A stretch of DNA of 64,000 nucleotides from Jiangella endophytica (GTDB lineage Bacteria > Actinomycetota > Actinomycetes > Jiangellales > Jiangellaceae): NCBI RefSeq assembly GCF_003427025.1, contig NZ_QVAI01000001.1:1-64000 (forward strand), in the 5' to 3' direction. The stretch's first letter is position 1. Every line of letters starts with the position of its first letter. The notes beneath the pieces were generated by a model that saw nothing but the letters and a program-made list of their open reading frames with translations, did not search any database and was not told the DNA's origin. A program made the position numbers and the translations under genes. Shown in pieces: positions 50,317 to 59,907 of this stretch.

Positions 50317-53300
50317 TCAGCGCAGGCCGTAGGCGCGCAGCACCGTCTGCTCGATCCGGTTGCCGCCGCCGTCCCAGGCCTCGACCCGGAGGCCGACGGC
50401 GCCGGCGCCGCGCCGCGGGTCGAGCAGTGCCGTGTAGGTCGAACCGCGGCGGGTGACTCGGGCGGGTTCCCAGCTGACACCGTCGTCGTAGGAGGCCCAG
50501 AGCCGCAGCCCGCCGCCGTCGACCGGCTCGGCCGCCGCCTGCCGGTGGACCGTCAGCTCGATCCGGGTGCGGGCCCGGTCGCTCACGGTCCCCGAGGCGT
50601 CGGCCGGCACCGCGTAGTCGACCTGCAGCAGCGGCAGCATTGCCCGCTCACCTGCCGACGGCCGCGACGACGTGAACGTCCACGCCGTGCGAGTCGACGT
50701 CGACCGCTCCCACCAGGGCGCGTCACGGTCGACGTCGAGCTCGAGCCGGTAGGTCGCCGCACCCGCCACTGCCGGCCACGTCCCGTACACGCCGTCGCGC
50801 TGCGCGACCAGCGCGCCGTCGCGGTAGAGCCGGGCGGCGGTGGTGTCGTAGGCCGTCTCGTCGCCGTTGCGGTCGCTGCCGTCGAGGAACGAGCGCATCA
50901 AGATCGTGAACTCGTCGTCCGAACGGAAGCCGGGCATGCCGTACTGGCCGTAGTGGTCGGTGTCGAGCGGCACGCCGGGCCGGACCACGGGCCCGAACCA
51001 CGACCGCGGGTCCGACTCGCCCGCCGCGTAGGTGCGCTCGCCCTCGATCATGCCGGCCACCAGCAGCCGCTCGGCCCAGACGAACTGCTGCCAGCGGGTG
51101 TCGCCGGGCGAGACCCACTCGTCGCGGTGCGACGGCAGCAGCACCTCGCGCGGGCTGCGGATCGAGAAGCTGTCGTACGGCCGGAACGCGTGCCGCGCCT
51201 CGTTGCCCAGGTGCTCGGGACCGGTCGCGACGTAGGTCGAGTCCAGCTCGGCGAGGTCGCGCGGGCGCACCCGCTCTGCCAGGGCCGACGGGATCGCGCC
51301 GGGCCAGGCCTGCATGAGGTCGTACAGGTACGGGCTGACGGCGACCCCGTCGAATTGGACGACGGGACGCTGGTCCAGCAGCGCCGCGCCGTCGGCCTGC
51401 GAGATCGTCAGCACCGGGACCGTCGTGCCCTCGGCGACCCGCGCCAGCAGCCAGCCGGGCCGGTCGTGGTGCACGATCACGGCCGAAGCGCCCGCCGCGG
51501 TCACCGCGGCCACCTGATCATCGATGGCGACGTCGTCGGACCGGCGGACCAGGGCGGCGGCTCCCGTGAGATCACGTCCGGCCAGCTCGGCGGGCGTGCC
51601 GGTACCGGCATCGACGACGCGGTGGCGGTGCCGGCCGTCGACCCGCGGTGAGCCGGCCGCGTACTCGTGCTCCAGCTCGCGGCCGCCGGCCCGCAGCGTC
51701 AGCTCCGGCGCGAACAGCTCCCACAAGCCGGAGAACTCGAACGTCCCCCGCCGCACCGGCTCGGTCGGCGCGGCGTAGGCGACGTCGATGTACTGGTCGA
51801 GCAGGTACTTGAGGTTGAACATGTGCTCCTCGGAGCTGCGGTACCAGCCGAGCGTGAGGCCCTGGTGCTCCGTCGGCTCCGGGGTGTCGACGGCGACCCG
51901 GGTGGCGGTGCGCCCGTCCAGCACGAGATGGGTGTCCTCGCTCAGCTCCAGCTCGGTGTCGCCGACGATCGCCACTTCGCGCGCCTGCTCACCGGCCTCG
52001 TCCGGGGTGAAGACGACGCCGAGCAGGCTGTAGGTGCCCGGCTGCACCCGGAACACCGCCGGCCCGCTGCCGCCGCCCTTGCGGCCGAAGAAGCCGGTGC
52101 CCCACCAGTCGGTGTCGAGGCTCCACAGCTCGGCCGAGCTGGTGCCGGTCGCCGGCGCGCCCTCGTGGTCGATGCCCTCGACGGTCACCTCGATGGTCCG
52201 CGGTTCCTTCGTCAGACCCACGAGCGTGTGCACGACAACGGCGCCGTCGGCCGACCGGGCGGTGACGCGGCCGCCATAGACGTCCGGGTCGCCGAGGTTC
52301 GGGTCGAGCGTCAGGTCGACGCTCGCCGTACCGCCGGCCGGGACGGTCAGCTCGGGCCGGCTCAGCGTCAGCATGCCCGGCGGCGCGGGCGTGCCGGTCG
52401 CGCCGGTCAGCGTCGCCTCCAGGCCCAGGACCACCGGCACGGCGCCCTCGTTGGTGTACGTGATCGCGTGCGTGACCAGCGGGTCGGTGCCGTCGTGCGG
52501 CCAGTCGTAGACCCCGAGGTCCAGCGTCGCGGTGTCGGCGAACGTGGTCTGGGCGACGGCGCGGGCGGCGTCGAGGCGGCCGGCGCCCTGCTCGTAGACG
52601 GTGTAGTCGTCCAGCTCGTGCGCCGACTGGACCAAGGCCTGCTTGAGCTGGCCGGCCGCCCAGTCCGGATGCCGCTGCAGCAGCAGCGCCGCCGCTCCGG
52701 ACACGTGCGGTGTCGCCATCGAGGTGCCGTCGAGGCTGGTGTAGAGGTCGTCGACGGGATCGCCGAGCGACGTCCCGGCCGCCCGGGCCGCCACGATCGC
52801 CACCCCTGGCGCGGTGATCTCCGGCTTGATCGCGTGGTCGCCCAGCCGCGGGCCGCGGCTGGAGAACCCGGCGAGCACATCGGACTTGTCGACGGCGCCG
52901 ACGCTCAGCGCCGCGTCGGCCACTCCCGGCGCCCGGACGCTGGTCGCGCCCGGTCCCTCGTTGCCGGCCGCCGCGACGAACAGCGTCCCGCTGGCCGCCG
53001 TCAGCTCGTTCACCGCCTGGCTGAGCGGGTCGGTGCCGTCGGTGACCTCGCTGGACAGGCTCATGCTGACGACGTCGGCACCCTGTGCGACCGCCCACTC
53101 CATGCCCTCGATCAGCCATGAGTTCTGGCCGCTGCCGTCGTCGCCGATGACTTTGCCGATGAGCAGGTCGGCGCCGGGCGCCACGCCGCGGCGGGTGCCG
53201 TCCGACCCGGCGCCCGTCCCGGCGCCCGTCCCGGCGACGGTGGCGGCGACGTGCGTGCCATGGCCGTTGGCGTCCTGGACGCTGGTGCCGGAGAAGTCGG

Positions 53301-54039
53301 CGGCCTGCGTGACCTGCCCGGCGAGGTCCGGGTGGGCGGGGTCGTACCCGGTGTCGAGGACGGCGACCGTGACACCGGTGCCGTCGTAACCGGCCGCCCA
53401 CGCCGCGGGCGCGCCGATCTGCGGCACGCTCTCGGACAGCGTGGGCCGGACCTTGGCGTCCAGCCAGATCTTCTCGATCACGGGCAGGGCCCGGCGCGCG
53501 CTCCCGGCACTCGGGAGATCCGCGGAGACGCCGGTCCAGAACGCCGCCAGCTCAGTGGCCGGCGCCTGCACCGCGACGGCGCCGACGCTCTCCAGCGTGG
53601 CGGTGACGACGGCGTGCTCGGGCGCGGCTGCCGCGGCGGAGCGGCCGAGGCCGTCGGCATACGTCACGATCAGCGGCAGCGCGTCGCCGGTGTAGCCCTG
53701 CTCGATCAGGCCGGTGACGTTGAACAGTTCGGGGTCCAGCGATCCGGCGGCGAGGTAGGGCTCGGCCTCGGCCGGGATCGCGTAGAGCCCGTCCGGCCGC
53801 TCGACCACCTTGAGGTTCGCCCGGACGGCGCCCGGTGCGGGCAGCGCGGTGACCGCGTGCCGGCCGTCGGCCGACGTGTCGACCCGCAGGCGGTGCCCGG
53901 TCACCAGGGTGACCGTGACGCCGTCGGCTTCCGGCTGGGGGAGCGGGGCGGACGGCGCCGGGTCCGCGGAGCCCGGCGCGGCAGCCGCGACCAGCAGCCC
54001 GGCGGCGCAGACGGCGAGCAGGGTACGAGACCGGCGCAT
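50317..54039 (-). CDS. Large secreted subtilisin-like serine protease (S8)
   Basis: 1240 residues; the ATG has GGGAGG four bases upstream. A Sec signal peptide (RRSRTLLAVCAAGLLVAAAAPGSA) and a propeptide of about 190 residues come first. The catalytic triad is Asp229 (AVLDTGYD), His260 (NGHGTHVAA) and Ser440 (GTSMATPH), with the oxyanion Asn in AAGNEGPG. After the peptidase come Fn3-like domains and a PA-like segment (LAGRDLTGAAALVRRSDDVA...AGASAVIVHHDR) and a 250-residue C-terminal beta domain. It is an extracellular protease similar in layout to Streptomyces 1100-residue subtilases. Confidence 0.93.
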   Translation of the reverse strand: MRRSRTLLAVCAAGLLVAAAAPGSADPAPSAPLPQPEADGVTVTLVTGHRLRVDTSADGRHAVTALPAPGAVRANLKVVERPDGLYAIPAEAEPYLAAGSLDPELFNVTGLIEQGYTGDALPLIVTYADGLGRSAAAAAPEHAVVTATLESVGAVAVQAPATELAAFWTGVSADLPSAGSARRALPVIEKIWLDAKVRPTLSESVPQIGAPAAWAAGYDGTGVTVAVLDTGYDPAHPDLAGQVTQAADFSGTSVQDANGHGTHVAATVAGTGAGTGAGSDGTRRGVAPGADLLIGKVIGDDGSGQNSWLIEGMEWAVAQGADVVSMSLSSEVTDGTDPLSQAVNELTAASGTLFVAAAGNEGPGATSVRAPGVADAALSVGAVDKSDVLAGFSSRGPRLGDHAIKPEITAPGVAIVAARAAGTSLGDPVDDLYTSLDGTSMATPHVSGAAALLLQRHPDWAAGQLKQALVQSAHELDDYTVYEQGAGRLDAARAVAQTTFADTATLDLGVYDWPHDGTDPLVTHAITYTNEGAVPVVLGLEATLTGATGTPAPPGMLTLSRPELTVPAGGTASVDLTLDPNLGDPDVYGGRVTARSADGAVVVHTLVGLTKEPRTIEVTVEGIDHEGAPATGTSSAELWSLDTDWWGTGFFGRKGGGSGPAVFRVQPGTYSLLGVVFTPDEAGEQAREVAIVGDTELELSEDTHLVLDGRTATRVAVDTPEPTEHQGLTLGWYRSSEEHMFNLKYLLDQYIDVAYAAPTEPVRRGTFEFSGLWELFAPELTLRAGGRELEHEYAAGSPRVDGRHRHRVVDAGTGTPAELAGRDLTGAAALVRRSDDVAIDDQVAAVTAAGASAVIVHHDRPGWLLARVAEGTTVPVLTISQADGAALLDQRPVVQFDGVAVSPYLYDLMQAWPGAIPSALAERVRPRDLAELDSTYVATGPEHLGNEARHAFRPYDSFSIRSPREVLLPSHRDEWVSPGDTRWQQFVWAERLLVAGMIEGERTYAAGESDPRSWFGPVVRPGVPLDTDHYGQYGMPGFRSDDEFTILMRSFLDGSDRNGDETAYDTTAARLYRDGALVAQRDGVYGTWPAVAGAATYRLELDVDRDAPWWERSTSTRTAWTFTSSRPSAGERAMLPLLQVDYAVPADASGTVSDRARTRIELTVHRQAAAEPVDGGGLRLWASYDDGVSWEPARVTRRGSTYTALLDPRRGAGAVGLRVEAWDGGGNRIEQTVLRAYGLR

Positions 54040-54181
54040 GGGACCTCCCGGGCAGAGGCGCCGAAAGCGGCGCGGATTCCCGGAGCCTAGGGCCGAGGAC
54101 CGACCCCGGCCGAGAGTCCGGCGGTGTCCGATGAACGCCATGGCAGGAACCCGCCAGGCCGGTGCGGTGGAGTGTGCGTGG

Positions 54182-54187
54182 CAAAAT
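54182..54187 (+). promoter_or_regulatory. -10 element of a leaderless promoter
   Basis: CAAAAT, an AT island six bases before the GTG at 54194; no ribosome site is present. Confidence 0.4.
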
Positions 54188-54193
54188 CGGCGC

Positions 54194-57100
54194 GTGCAGG
54201 TCGCTACGCTCGGATCGTTCGAGGTACGCACGGACGACGGCCGCGTGGCCGACGTCGCGGGCGCCCGGTTGCGCGGGCTGCTGGTCGCCCTCGCGCTCGA
54301 GCCGAGTCACGTGGTCCCGAAGGCGACGCTGGTCGACTGGATCTGGGGCGCCGACCCGCCCTCCGACGCGACGAACGCCCTGCACCGGCTGGTCTCTCGA
54401 CTGCGCAAGGTGCTGCCGGACGGCGTGATCGAGGGCCATCCGGACGGCTACCGGCTGGCGGCGGACTCCGACGCCGTCGACGCCGTGCGGTTCGAACGTC
54501 TGGTCGGCCGGGCTCGCACTGCCGACGACGTCCTGCGGGTGCGGCTGCTGCGTGAGGCTCTCGCGTTGTGGCGCGGTGCGGCCCTGCAGGACGTCGGTCT
54601 GCACGAGAGCGCGGCGTTCGACGCGGCGGCCACCCGGCTCGAGGGTCTGCGCCTGTCCGCCATGGAGGAGCTGTTCGACGCCGAGATCGGCCTCGGCCAC
54701 GGCGCGGGTCTGGTCACCGAGTTGACCGACGTGGTGGCCGCGCATCCGCTGCGCGAACGGCTGGTCGGCGCGCTGATGCGGGCGCTGGTCGCGGCCGGCC
54801 GCAACTCCGAGGCGCTGCTGGCGTACGAGCGCACGCGCGAGGCGCTGGCCGACGCCCTCGGCGTCGATCCCGCGCCCGAGCTGTCCGCCCTGCACCTCGC
54901 CGTGCTGCGTGGCGAGGTGGGTCGCCGCGACGACGACCGCAAGACCAACCTGCGGGCCGAGCTGACCAGCTACATCGGCAAGGACGCCGACGTCGCCGCG
55001 GTCCGTGGCCTCGTCACCGAGCACCGGCTCACCACCCTGATCGGGCCGGGCGGCTCGGGGAAGACCAGGCTGGCCACCGAGACCGGGCGCACGCTGCTCG
55101 ACGACCTGCCCGACGGCGTCTGGCTGGTCGAGCTGGCGGCCATCGGTGCTGACGGCGACGTCGCTCAGGCGACGTTGGGCGCACTCCGGCTGCGCGACTC
55201 GCTGCTCGGCGACGCGCCGGACCTGGAGCCGATCGATCGGGTCGTCGCCGCGCTCCGCGAGCGGGCGATGGTGCTGATCCTGGACAACTGTGAGCACGTC
55301 ATCGAGTCCGCGGCGACGTTCGCCGACCGCGTGCTCGGCGAGTGCCGGCGGGTGCGGATCCTCGCCACCAGCCGCGAACCGCTCGGCATCACCGGCGAGG
55401 TGCTCTGGCCGGTCGCGCCGCTGGTCCTGCCGGCAGACGACGCCGATCCCGGCGCCATCGAGTCGTCGCCGGCCGTCCGGCTGCTGCTGGAGCGCGCCAG
55501 CGCGGTGCGCACCGACCTCATGGCCGACACCCGCACGCTGGCGACGCTGGCGCGCGTCTGCCGGGCGTTGGACGGCATGCCGCTGGCGATCGAACTGGCC
55601 GCGGCCCGGTTGCGCAGCATGTCCCTCGACCAGCTGGCGAACCGGCTCGACGATCGGTTCCGGCTGCTCACCGGCGGCAGCCGGACCGCGCTGCCTCGGC
55701 ACCGGACGCTGCGGGCGATGGTCGACTGGAGCTGGGAGCTGCTCACCGACCCCGAACGCGCGGTGCTGCGCCGCCTCTCGGTGTTCTCCGGCGGCGCGAG
55801 CCTGGACGCGGCCGAGCGGGTCTGCGCCGACGCCGAGGTAGCGCCGGGGCAGGTGCTCGACCTGCTCACTGCGTTGACGGAGAAGTCGCTGGTGGTCGCC
55901 GAGGGCGAGCGCTACCGCATGCTCGGCACCATCAAGGAGTACGCCGAGCAGCGGCTCGACGAGGCGGGCGAGACGGTCCGCACCCGGCGGGCGCACCTCG
56001 ACCACTTCACCGAGCTGGCCGAGACCGCCGAGCCGTGGCTGCGCCGTGCCGAGCAGGTCGAGTGGCTGGCCACGCTCGAGGCCGAGCACGACAACCTCGG
56101 TGCGGCGATGCGCGACGCGCTCGCGGCCGGCGACGCGCAGGCGGCCATGCGGCTGGCGGCCGGCGCCGGCTGGTACTGGTGGCTGGCCGGTCACAAGACC
56201 GAGGGCCTGGAGCTGATCACGGCGGCGACGGAGCTGCCCGGCGAGGTGACCGACGCCGTCCGGGCCACGGTGTACGCCATCATCGTGCTGTTCGTGTCCA
56301 CGGGGCCGGGTGACGAGCACCAGGCCGCGGAGTGGGTCCACCAGGCGTACGAGATCAGCCGGCGGGTCGAGGGCGGCCATCCGGCGATGGGACTCGTCGT
56401 CGCGATGGAACGACTGCTGCAGGGGCCGGAGGCGGCGCTGACCGCGTTCGAGCCGGTGCTCGACGACGACGATCCCTGGGTTCGGGCGCTGGGCCGGCTG
56501 CAGCTGGGCAAGATGCGGGTCGTCAGCGGCCAGGGTGGGCAGGACGCCGAGGTGTACCTCGAGACCGCGCTCGCCGAGTTCCGCGCCATCGGCGAGCGCT
56601 TCGGGATCTCCTTCGCGCTCACCGAACTGGCCGACCTCATCGCCGCGCGCGGCGAGCTGGTTCGCGCGTGTGCGTACTACGACGAGGCCATCGCGGCCGT
56701 CGCCGAGGTGGGCGCCGTCGACGACGTCATCCGCATGCGGGCGCGGCAAGCCGAGCTGTACTGGCAGCTGGGCGACAAGGACGCCAGCGCGGCGGCCATC
56801 GCCGAGGCGCAGCGTCGGGCGGAGGGGGTGACGTGGCCGGGCACGCTGGCCGTGCTGGCCCTCTCGAAGGCGGAGCTGGCCCGCTGGGGCGACGCCGCCG
56901 AGGAGGCGTACCAGCAGGTCGAGATCCTGCGGGCCGTGCTGGGCGACGAGGCGGAGCTGCCGTACATCCGCGCGCCGATCCAGAATCTGCTGGGCTACCT
57001 CGCCGACGATCTCCGCTCCGCCTGCGAACATCGCGCCTCGGCCTGCGCGGCGGCGGCCGAGGCGGGGCACGCGCTCGTCGTCGCGGACGTCCTGGTCGGC

Positions 57101-57322
57101 GTCGCGGACCTCGCCCTGCGCCGCGAGCAGTACGAGCAGGCCGCGCGGCTGCTGGCGGCGAGCGCCGTCGCCCGCGGGCTGCCCAACGGCCCGCACCCGG
57201 ACGTCGTCCGCATCGAGCAGGACGTGCGGAGCCGCCTCGGCGAGGATGGGTACGCCGAGGCGGCTCGGGAAGGGACGCGGGCGGACTGGCGGGAGCTGGC
57301 CGAGGTCACGCTCGCTTGCTGA
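54194..57322 (+). CDS. BTAD/NB-ARC regulator (AfsR-like)
   Basis: 1042 residues from a GTG that starts directly at the OmpR-like DNA-binding domain (VQVATLGSFEVRTDDG, residues 1-90). The bacterial transcriptional activation domain follows to about 235 (FERLVGRARTADDVLRVRLLREALALWRG). The NB-ARC ATPase begins near 270: P-loop IGPGGSGKTRLA near 284, VLILDNCEHV, ATSREPLGITGE, GMPLAIELAAARLR. TPR-like helices fill the rest. An ATG 18 codons upstream is possible. Such SARP-type activators bind direct repeats with 11-bp period; one such array lies at 59007. It is convergent with the exporter genes, overlapping by 17 bp. Confidence 0.92.
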   Translation: MQVATLGSFEVRTDDGRVADVAGARLRGLLVALALEPSHVVPKATLVDWIWGADPPSDATNALHRLVSRLRKVLPDGVIEGHPDGYRLAADSDAVDAVRFERLVGRARTADDVLRVRLLREALALWRGAALQDVGLHESAAFDAAATRLEGLRLSAMEELFDAEIGLGHGAGLVTELTDVVAAHPLRERLVGALMRALVAAGRNSEALLAYERTREALADALGVDPAPELSALHLAVLRGEVGRRDDDRKTNLRAELTSYIGKDADVAAVRGLVTEHRLTTLIGPGGSGKTRLATETGRTLLDDLPDGVWLVELAAIGADGDVAQATLGALRLRDSLLGDAPDLEPIDRVVAALRERAMVLILDNCEHVIESAATFADRVLGECRRVRILATSREPLGITGEVLWPVAPLVLPADDADPGAIESSPAVRLLLERASAVRTDLMADTRTLATLARVCRALDGMPLAIELAAARLRSMSLDQLANRLDDRFRLLTGGSRTALPRHRTLRAMVDWSWELLTDPERAVLRRLSVFSGGASLDAAERVCADAEVAPGQVLDLLTALTEKSLVVAEGERYRMLGTIKEYAEQRLDEAGETVRTRRAHLDHFTELAETAEPWLRRAEQVEWLATLEAEHDNLGAAMRDALAAGDAQAAMRLAAGAGWYWWLAGHKTEGLELITAATELPGEVTDAVRATVYAIIVLFVSTGPGDEHQAAEWVHQAYEISRRVEGGHPAMGLVVAMERLLQGPEAALTAFEPVLDDDDPWVRALGRLQLGKMRVVSGQGGQDAEVYLETALAEFRAIGERFGISFALTELADLIAARGELVRACAYYDEAIAAVAEVGAVDDVIRMRARQAELYWQLGDKDASAAAIAEAQRRAEGVTWPGTLAVLALSKAELARWGDAAEEAYQQVEILRAVLGDEAELPYIRAPIQNLLGYLADDLRSACEHRASACAAAAEAGHALVVADVLVGVADLALRREQYEQAARLLAASAVARGLPNGPHPDVVRIEQDVRSRLGEDGYAEAAREGTRADWRELAEVTLAC

Positions 57323-58049
57323 ACGTCGAGCGGGCCCACACGTAGCCGACGAGGCCGATGCCGACGCACCAGGCGACGGCGGCGATCGCGTCGCCGGACG
57401 ACGGCGCGCCGTTCAGCAGTCCGCGCAGGGTCTCGATGATCGGCGTGAACGGCTGGTACTCGGCGAACTCGCGCAGCCCCGGGCCCATCTTGTCCGCGGG
57501 CACGATCGCGCTGCTGAAGAACGGCAGCAGTACGAGCGGCACGGCGGCCATGCCGGCCGTCTCCGGCGACTTCGCCGACAGCCCGAGGGCGACGGTGAAC
57601 CAGCCGGCCGCGGTGGCCAGCAGCACGACCATTCCGGCCACGCCGAGCCAGTCCAGCGCGCTCGCCGACGCGTCGAAGCCGAGCAGGAACGCGACCCCGA
57701 CGAGGGCGGCGATCGCGATCAGGTTCGTCAGCACACTGGTGACGACGTGGCCGGTCAGCACCGCGCCACGGGAGACGTCCATGACCTTGAACCGGTTGAT
57801 GACGCCCTTCGTCATGTCGGCGTTCACCGCGGTCGCGGTGCCGCCGAGGCCGTAGCAGACGGCCATCAGCATCAGGCCCGGTGTCGCGTAGTCGACGTAG
57901 TCGACACCGACGCTGAACGCGTCGCCGAGCATGTACACGAACATCAGCATGAGCACGATCGGCATCAGGACGGCGTTGAACACCGAGGTCGGGTTCCTGG
58001 TGAGGTGCTTGAAATCGCGGCGCAGCATCACCATCGAGTGGGAGTTCAT
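57306..58049 (-). CDS. ABC-2 type export permease (DrrB-like), pair A
   Basis: 247 residues with six hydrophobic helices. RDFKHLTRNPTSVFNAVLMPIVLMLMF at the start, MTKGVINRFKVMDVSRGAVLTGHV after helix 2 and EYQPFTPIIETLRGLLNG near the end match DrrB daunorubicin-type permeases. It overlaps the ATPase gene by 4 bp and forms a half-size exporter with it. Confidence 0.92.
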   Translation of the reverse strand: MNSHSMVMLRRDFKHLTRNPTSVFNAVLMPIVLMLMFVYMLGDAFSVGVDYVDYATPGLMLMAVCYGLGGTATAVNADMTKGVINRFKVMDVSRGAVLTGHVVTSVLTNLIAIAALVGVAFLLGFDASASALDWLGVAGMVVLLATAAGWFTVALGLSAKSPETAGMAAVPLVLLPFFSSAIVPADKMGPGLREFAEYQPFTPIIETLRGLLNGAPSSGDAIAAVAWCVGIGLVGYVWARSTFSKRA

Positions 58050-58984
58050 TTCGCGGCCACCTCCGTGGCGTGACCCGTCAGGGCCAGGAAGACGTCGTCG
58101 AGGTCAGGGGTGTGGACGGAGAACTCCTCGGCGCTGAGCGAGTACTCGTCGAGCCGGTCCAGGAGCGCCCGCAGCGAGGTCGTGCCGCCGTCGCTGGGCA
58201 CCCGCAGGGCCAACGACTCGTCGTCGCGGGTGGCGTCGGGGAGCACCCGAGCGGCCGCGTCGAGCTCGCCGGCGGAGTCGAACCGCAGGCGGACGTGGGT
58301 GCCGGGGAGCCGGCGCTTGAGCTCGCCCGGGGTGCCCTGCGCGACGATGCGGCCCTGGTCGAGCACCGCGACCCGATCGGCGAGCTTGTCGGCCTCGTCG
58401 AGGTACTGGGTGGTGAGGAAGATCGTGACGCCGTCGGCCACCAGGTCGCGGACGATCGACCACATCGTGCGGCGGCTGCGCGGGTCCAGGCCCGTCGTCG
58501 GCTCGTCGAGGAAGATGATCCGCGGGCTGCCGACCAGCGTCATCGCCAGGTCGAGCTTGCGCCGCATGCCGCCGGAGTAGGTCGAGGCGGCCTGCTGCGC
58601 CGACTCCACCAGATCGAACCGCTCCAGCAGCTCCGCCACGATCCGCTTGCCGTCCTTGGCCGGCACCGGGCTCAGGTCGACCATCAGCTGGAGGTTCTCC
58701 TGCCCGGTCAGCAGCTCGTCGACCGCGGCGAACTGGCCGGTGACGCCGATGGCGCGGCGCACCGCCTTGGGCTCGGCGGCGACGTCGTGCCCGGCGACCC
58801 GGACCGTCCCGCCGTCGGCTCGCAGCAGTGTGGTCAGGACGTTGACCGTCGTCGTCTTGCCGGCCCCGTTCGGGCCGAGCAGGGAGAAGACCGTGCCTGC
58901 CTGGACATCCAGATCGATGCCGTCGAGCACGACCTTGTCCCCGAAGGCCTTGCGCAGCCCCGAAACCTCAATCGCGTGTGTCAT
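58046..58984 (-). CDS. ABC export ATPase (DrrA-like), pair A
   Basis: 312 residues. Walker A GPNGAGKTTTVN, signature YSGGMRRKLDLAM, Walker B IIFLDEPTTGLD and the C-terminal LDDVFLALTGH typical of DrrA. Energises export through the overlapping permease. The promoter region carries four 11-12-bp-spaced repeats. Confidence 0.94.
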   Translation of the reverse strand: MTHAIEVSGLRKAFGDKVVLDGIDLDVQAGTVFSLLGPNGAGKTTTVNVLTTLLRADGGTVRVAGHDVAAEPKAVRRAIGVTGQFAAVDELLTGQENLQLMVDLSPVPAKDGKRIVAELLERFDLVESAQQAASTYSGGMRRKLDLAMTLVGSPRIIFLDEPTTGLDPRSRRTMWSIVRDLVADGVTIFLTTQYLDEADKLADRVAVLDQGRIVAQGTPGELKRRLPGTHVRLRFDSAGELDAAARVLPDATRDDESLALRVPSDGGTTSLRALLDRLDEYSLSAEEFSVHTPDLDDVFLALTGHATEVAAK

Positions 58985-59006
58985 GCCTCCACGGTCGGCG
59001 CCTCGT

Positions 59007-59049
59007 CTGACACCGGCCTGACACGGGTCTGTCACGGCCCCTGACGCCG
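59007..59049. promoter_or_regulatory. Array of CTGACRC direct repeats with 11-bp period
   Basis: CTGACACCG (59007), CTGACACGG (59018), CTGTCACGG (59029) and CTGACGCCG (59041) are spaced 11, 11 and 12 bases, in the 77-bp gap upstream of export pair A. Direct repeats on one helix face are the hallmark of SARP/AfsR binding sites. The AfsR-like gene is 1.7 kb away. Binding is inferred. Confidence 0.5.
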
Positions 59050-59061
59050 TGGCGGCCGGGG

Positions 59062-59907
59062 TCAGACGCGACGGCGCAGGGCCCAGACGGAGAGCGGGGC
59101 GAACACCGCGGCGATGGCGGCCGCCCAGATCAGCGACTGCACGACCGGCGTGGTCGCGGACGCCACGTGCCACTCGGTGCCGAGGGTGTCGTCGCCGACC
59201 ATGAGCGCCCGGCAGGCGTTGGACAGGATGGTGACGGGGTTGTTCTCGACGATCGGCTGCAGCCAGCCCGGCATGGTGCTCGTCGGGGCGAACACGTTGC
59301 TGACGAAGGTCACCGGGAACAGCGCGGTGAAGCCGAACAGCTGTACCTTCTCGGGGTCTTTCGCCACCACGCCGACCAGCACCGACACCCAGGAGAACGC
59401 GAGCGCGAACACCAGCAGCAGCCCGACCGCCGCCAGCAGCGACCAGACGTCGGTGCCGATGCGGAAGCCGAGGGCCATGCCGATGGCCAGCAGCAGGAAG
59501 ATCGACCATGCCTGCTTGACCTGGTCGGCGAGGATGCGCCCGGCCATGGGCGCCCATCGCGCGATGGGCAGCGACCGCAACCGGTCGAAGACGCCCTTGG
59601 TGAGGTCGGTGTTGAGCCCCGTGCCGACGTACATGGTGATGAACAGCATGTTCATGACGATGATGCCCGGCAGCGCGAACGTGAGGTACTCGCTGGTCGA
59701 CCCGGCGATGGCGCCGCCGAACACGTAGGTGAACAGCAGCACGAACATGATCGGCTGGATGCTGTAGTCGCCCAGCTCCCACGGGTTGTGCCGGACCTGG
59801 ACGATGGTGCGCCAGGCCAGGGTCATGGTCTGCTTGATGCCTTCGCCCACGCCGACGCTCGGGCTCAGCTCGGCCGGTGTCGGCCGGGCCGCGGTGACGG
59901 TGGTCAT
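59062..59907 (-). CDS. ABC-2 type export permease (DrrB-like), pair B
   Basis: 281 residues; GGGAGG upstream of the ATG. Six helices; TIVQVRHNPWELGDYSIQPIMFVLLFTYVFGG and LTKGVFDRLRSLPIARWAPMAGR are DrrB hallmarks. Overlaps its ATPase gene by 4 bp and lies upstream of pair A, from which it is separated by the repeat array. Confidence 0.93.
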   Translation of the reverse strand: MTTVTAARPTPAELSPSVGVGEGIKQTMTLAWRTIVQVRHNPWELGDYSIQPIMFVLLFTYVFGGAIAGSTSEYLTFALPGIIVMNMLFITMYVGTGLNTDLTKGVFDRLRSLPIARWAPMAGRILADQVKQAWSIFLLLAIGMALGFRIGTDVWSLLAAVGLLLVFALAFSWVSVLVGVVAKDPEKVQLFGFTALFPVTFVSNVFAPTSTMPGWLQPIVENNPVTILSNACRALMVGDDTLGTEWHVASATTPVVQSLIWAAAIAAVFAPLSVWALRRRV

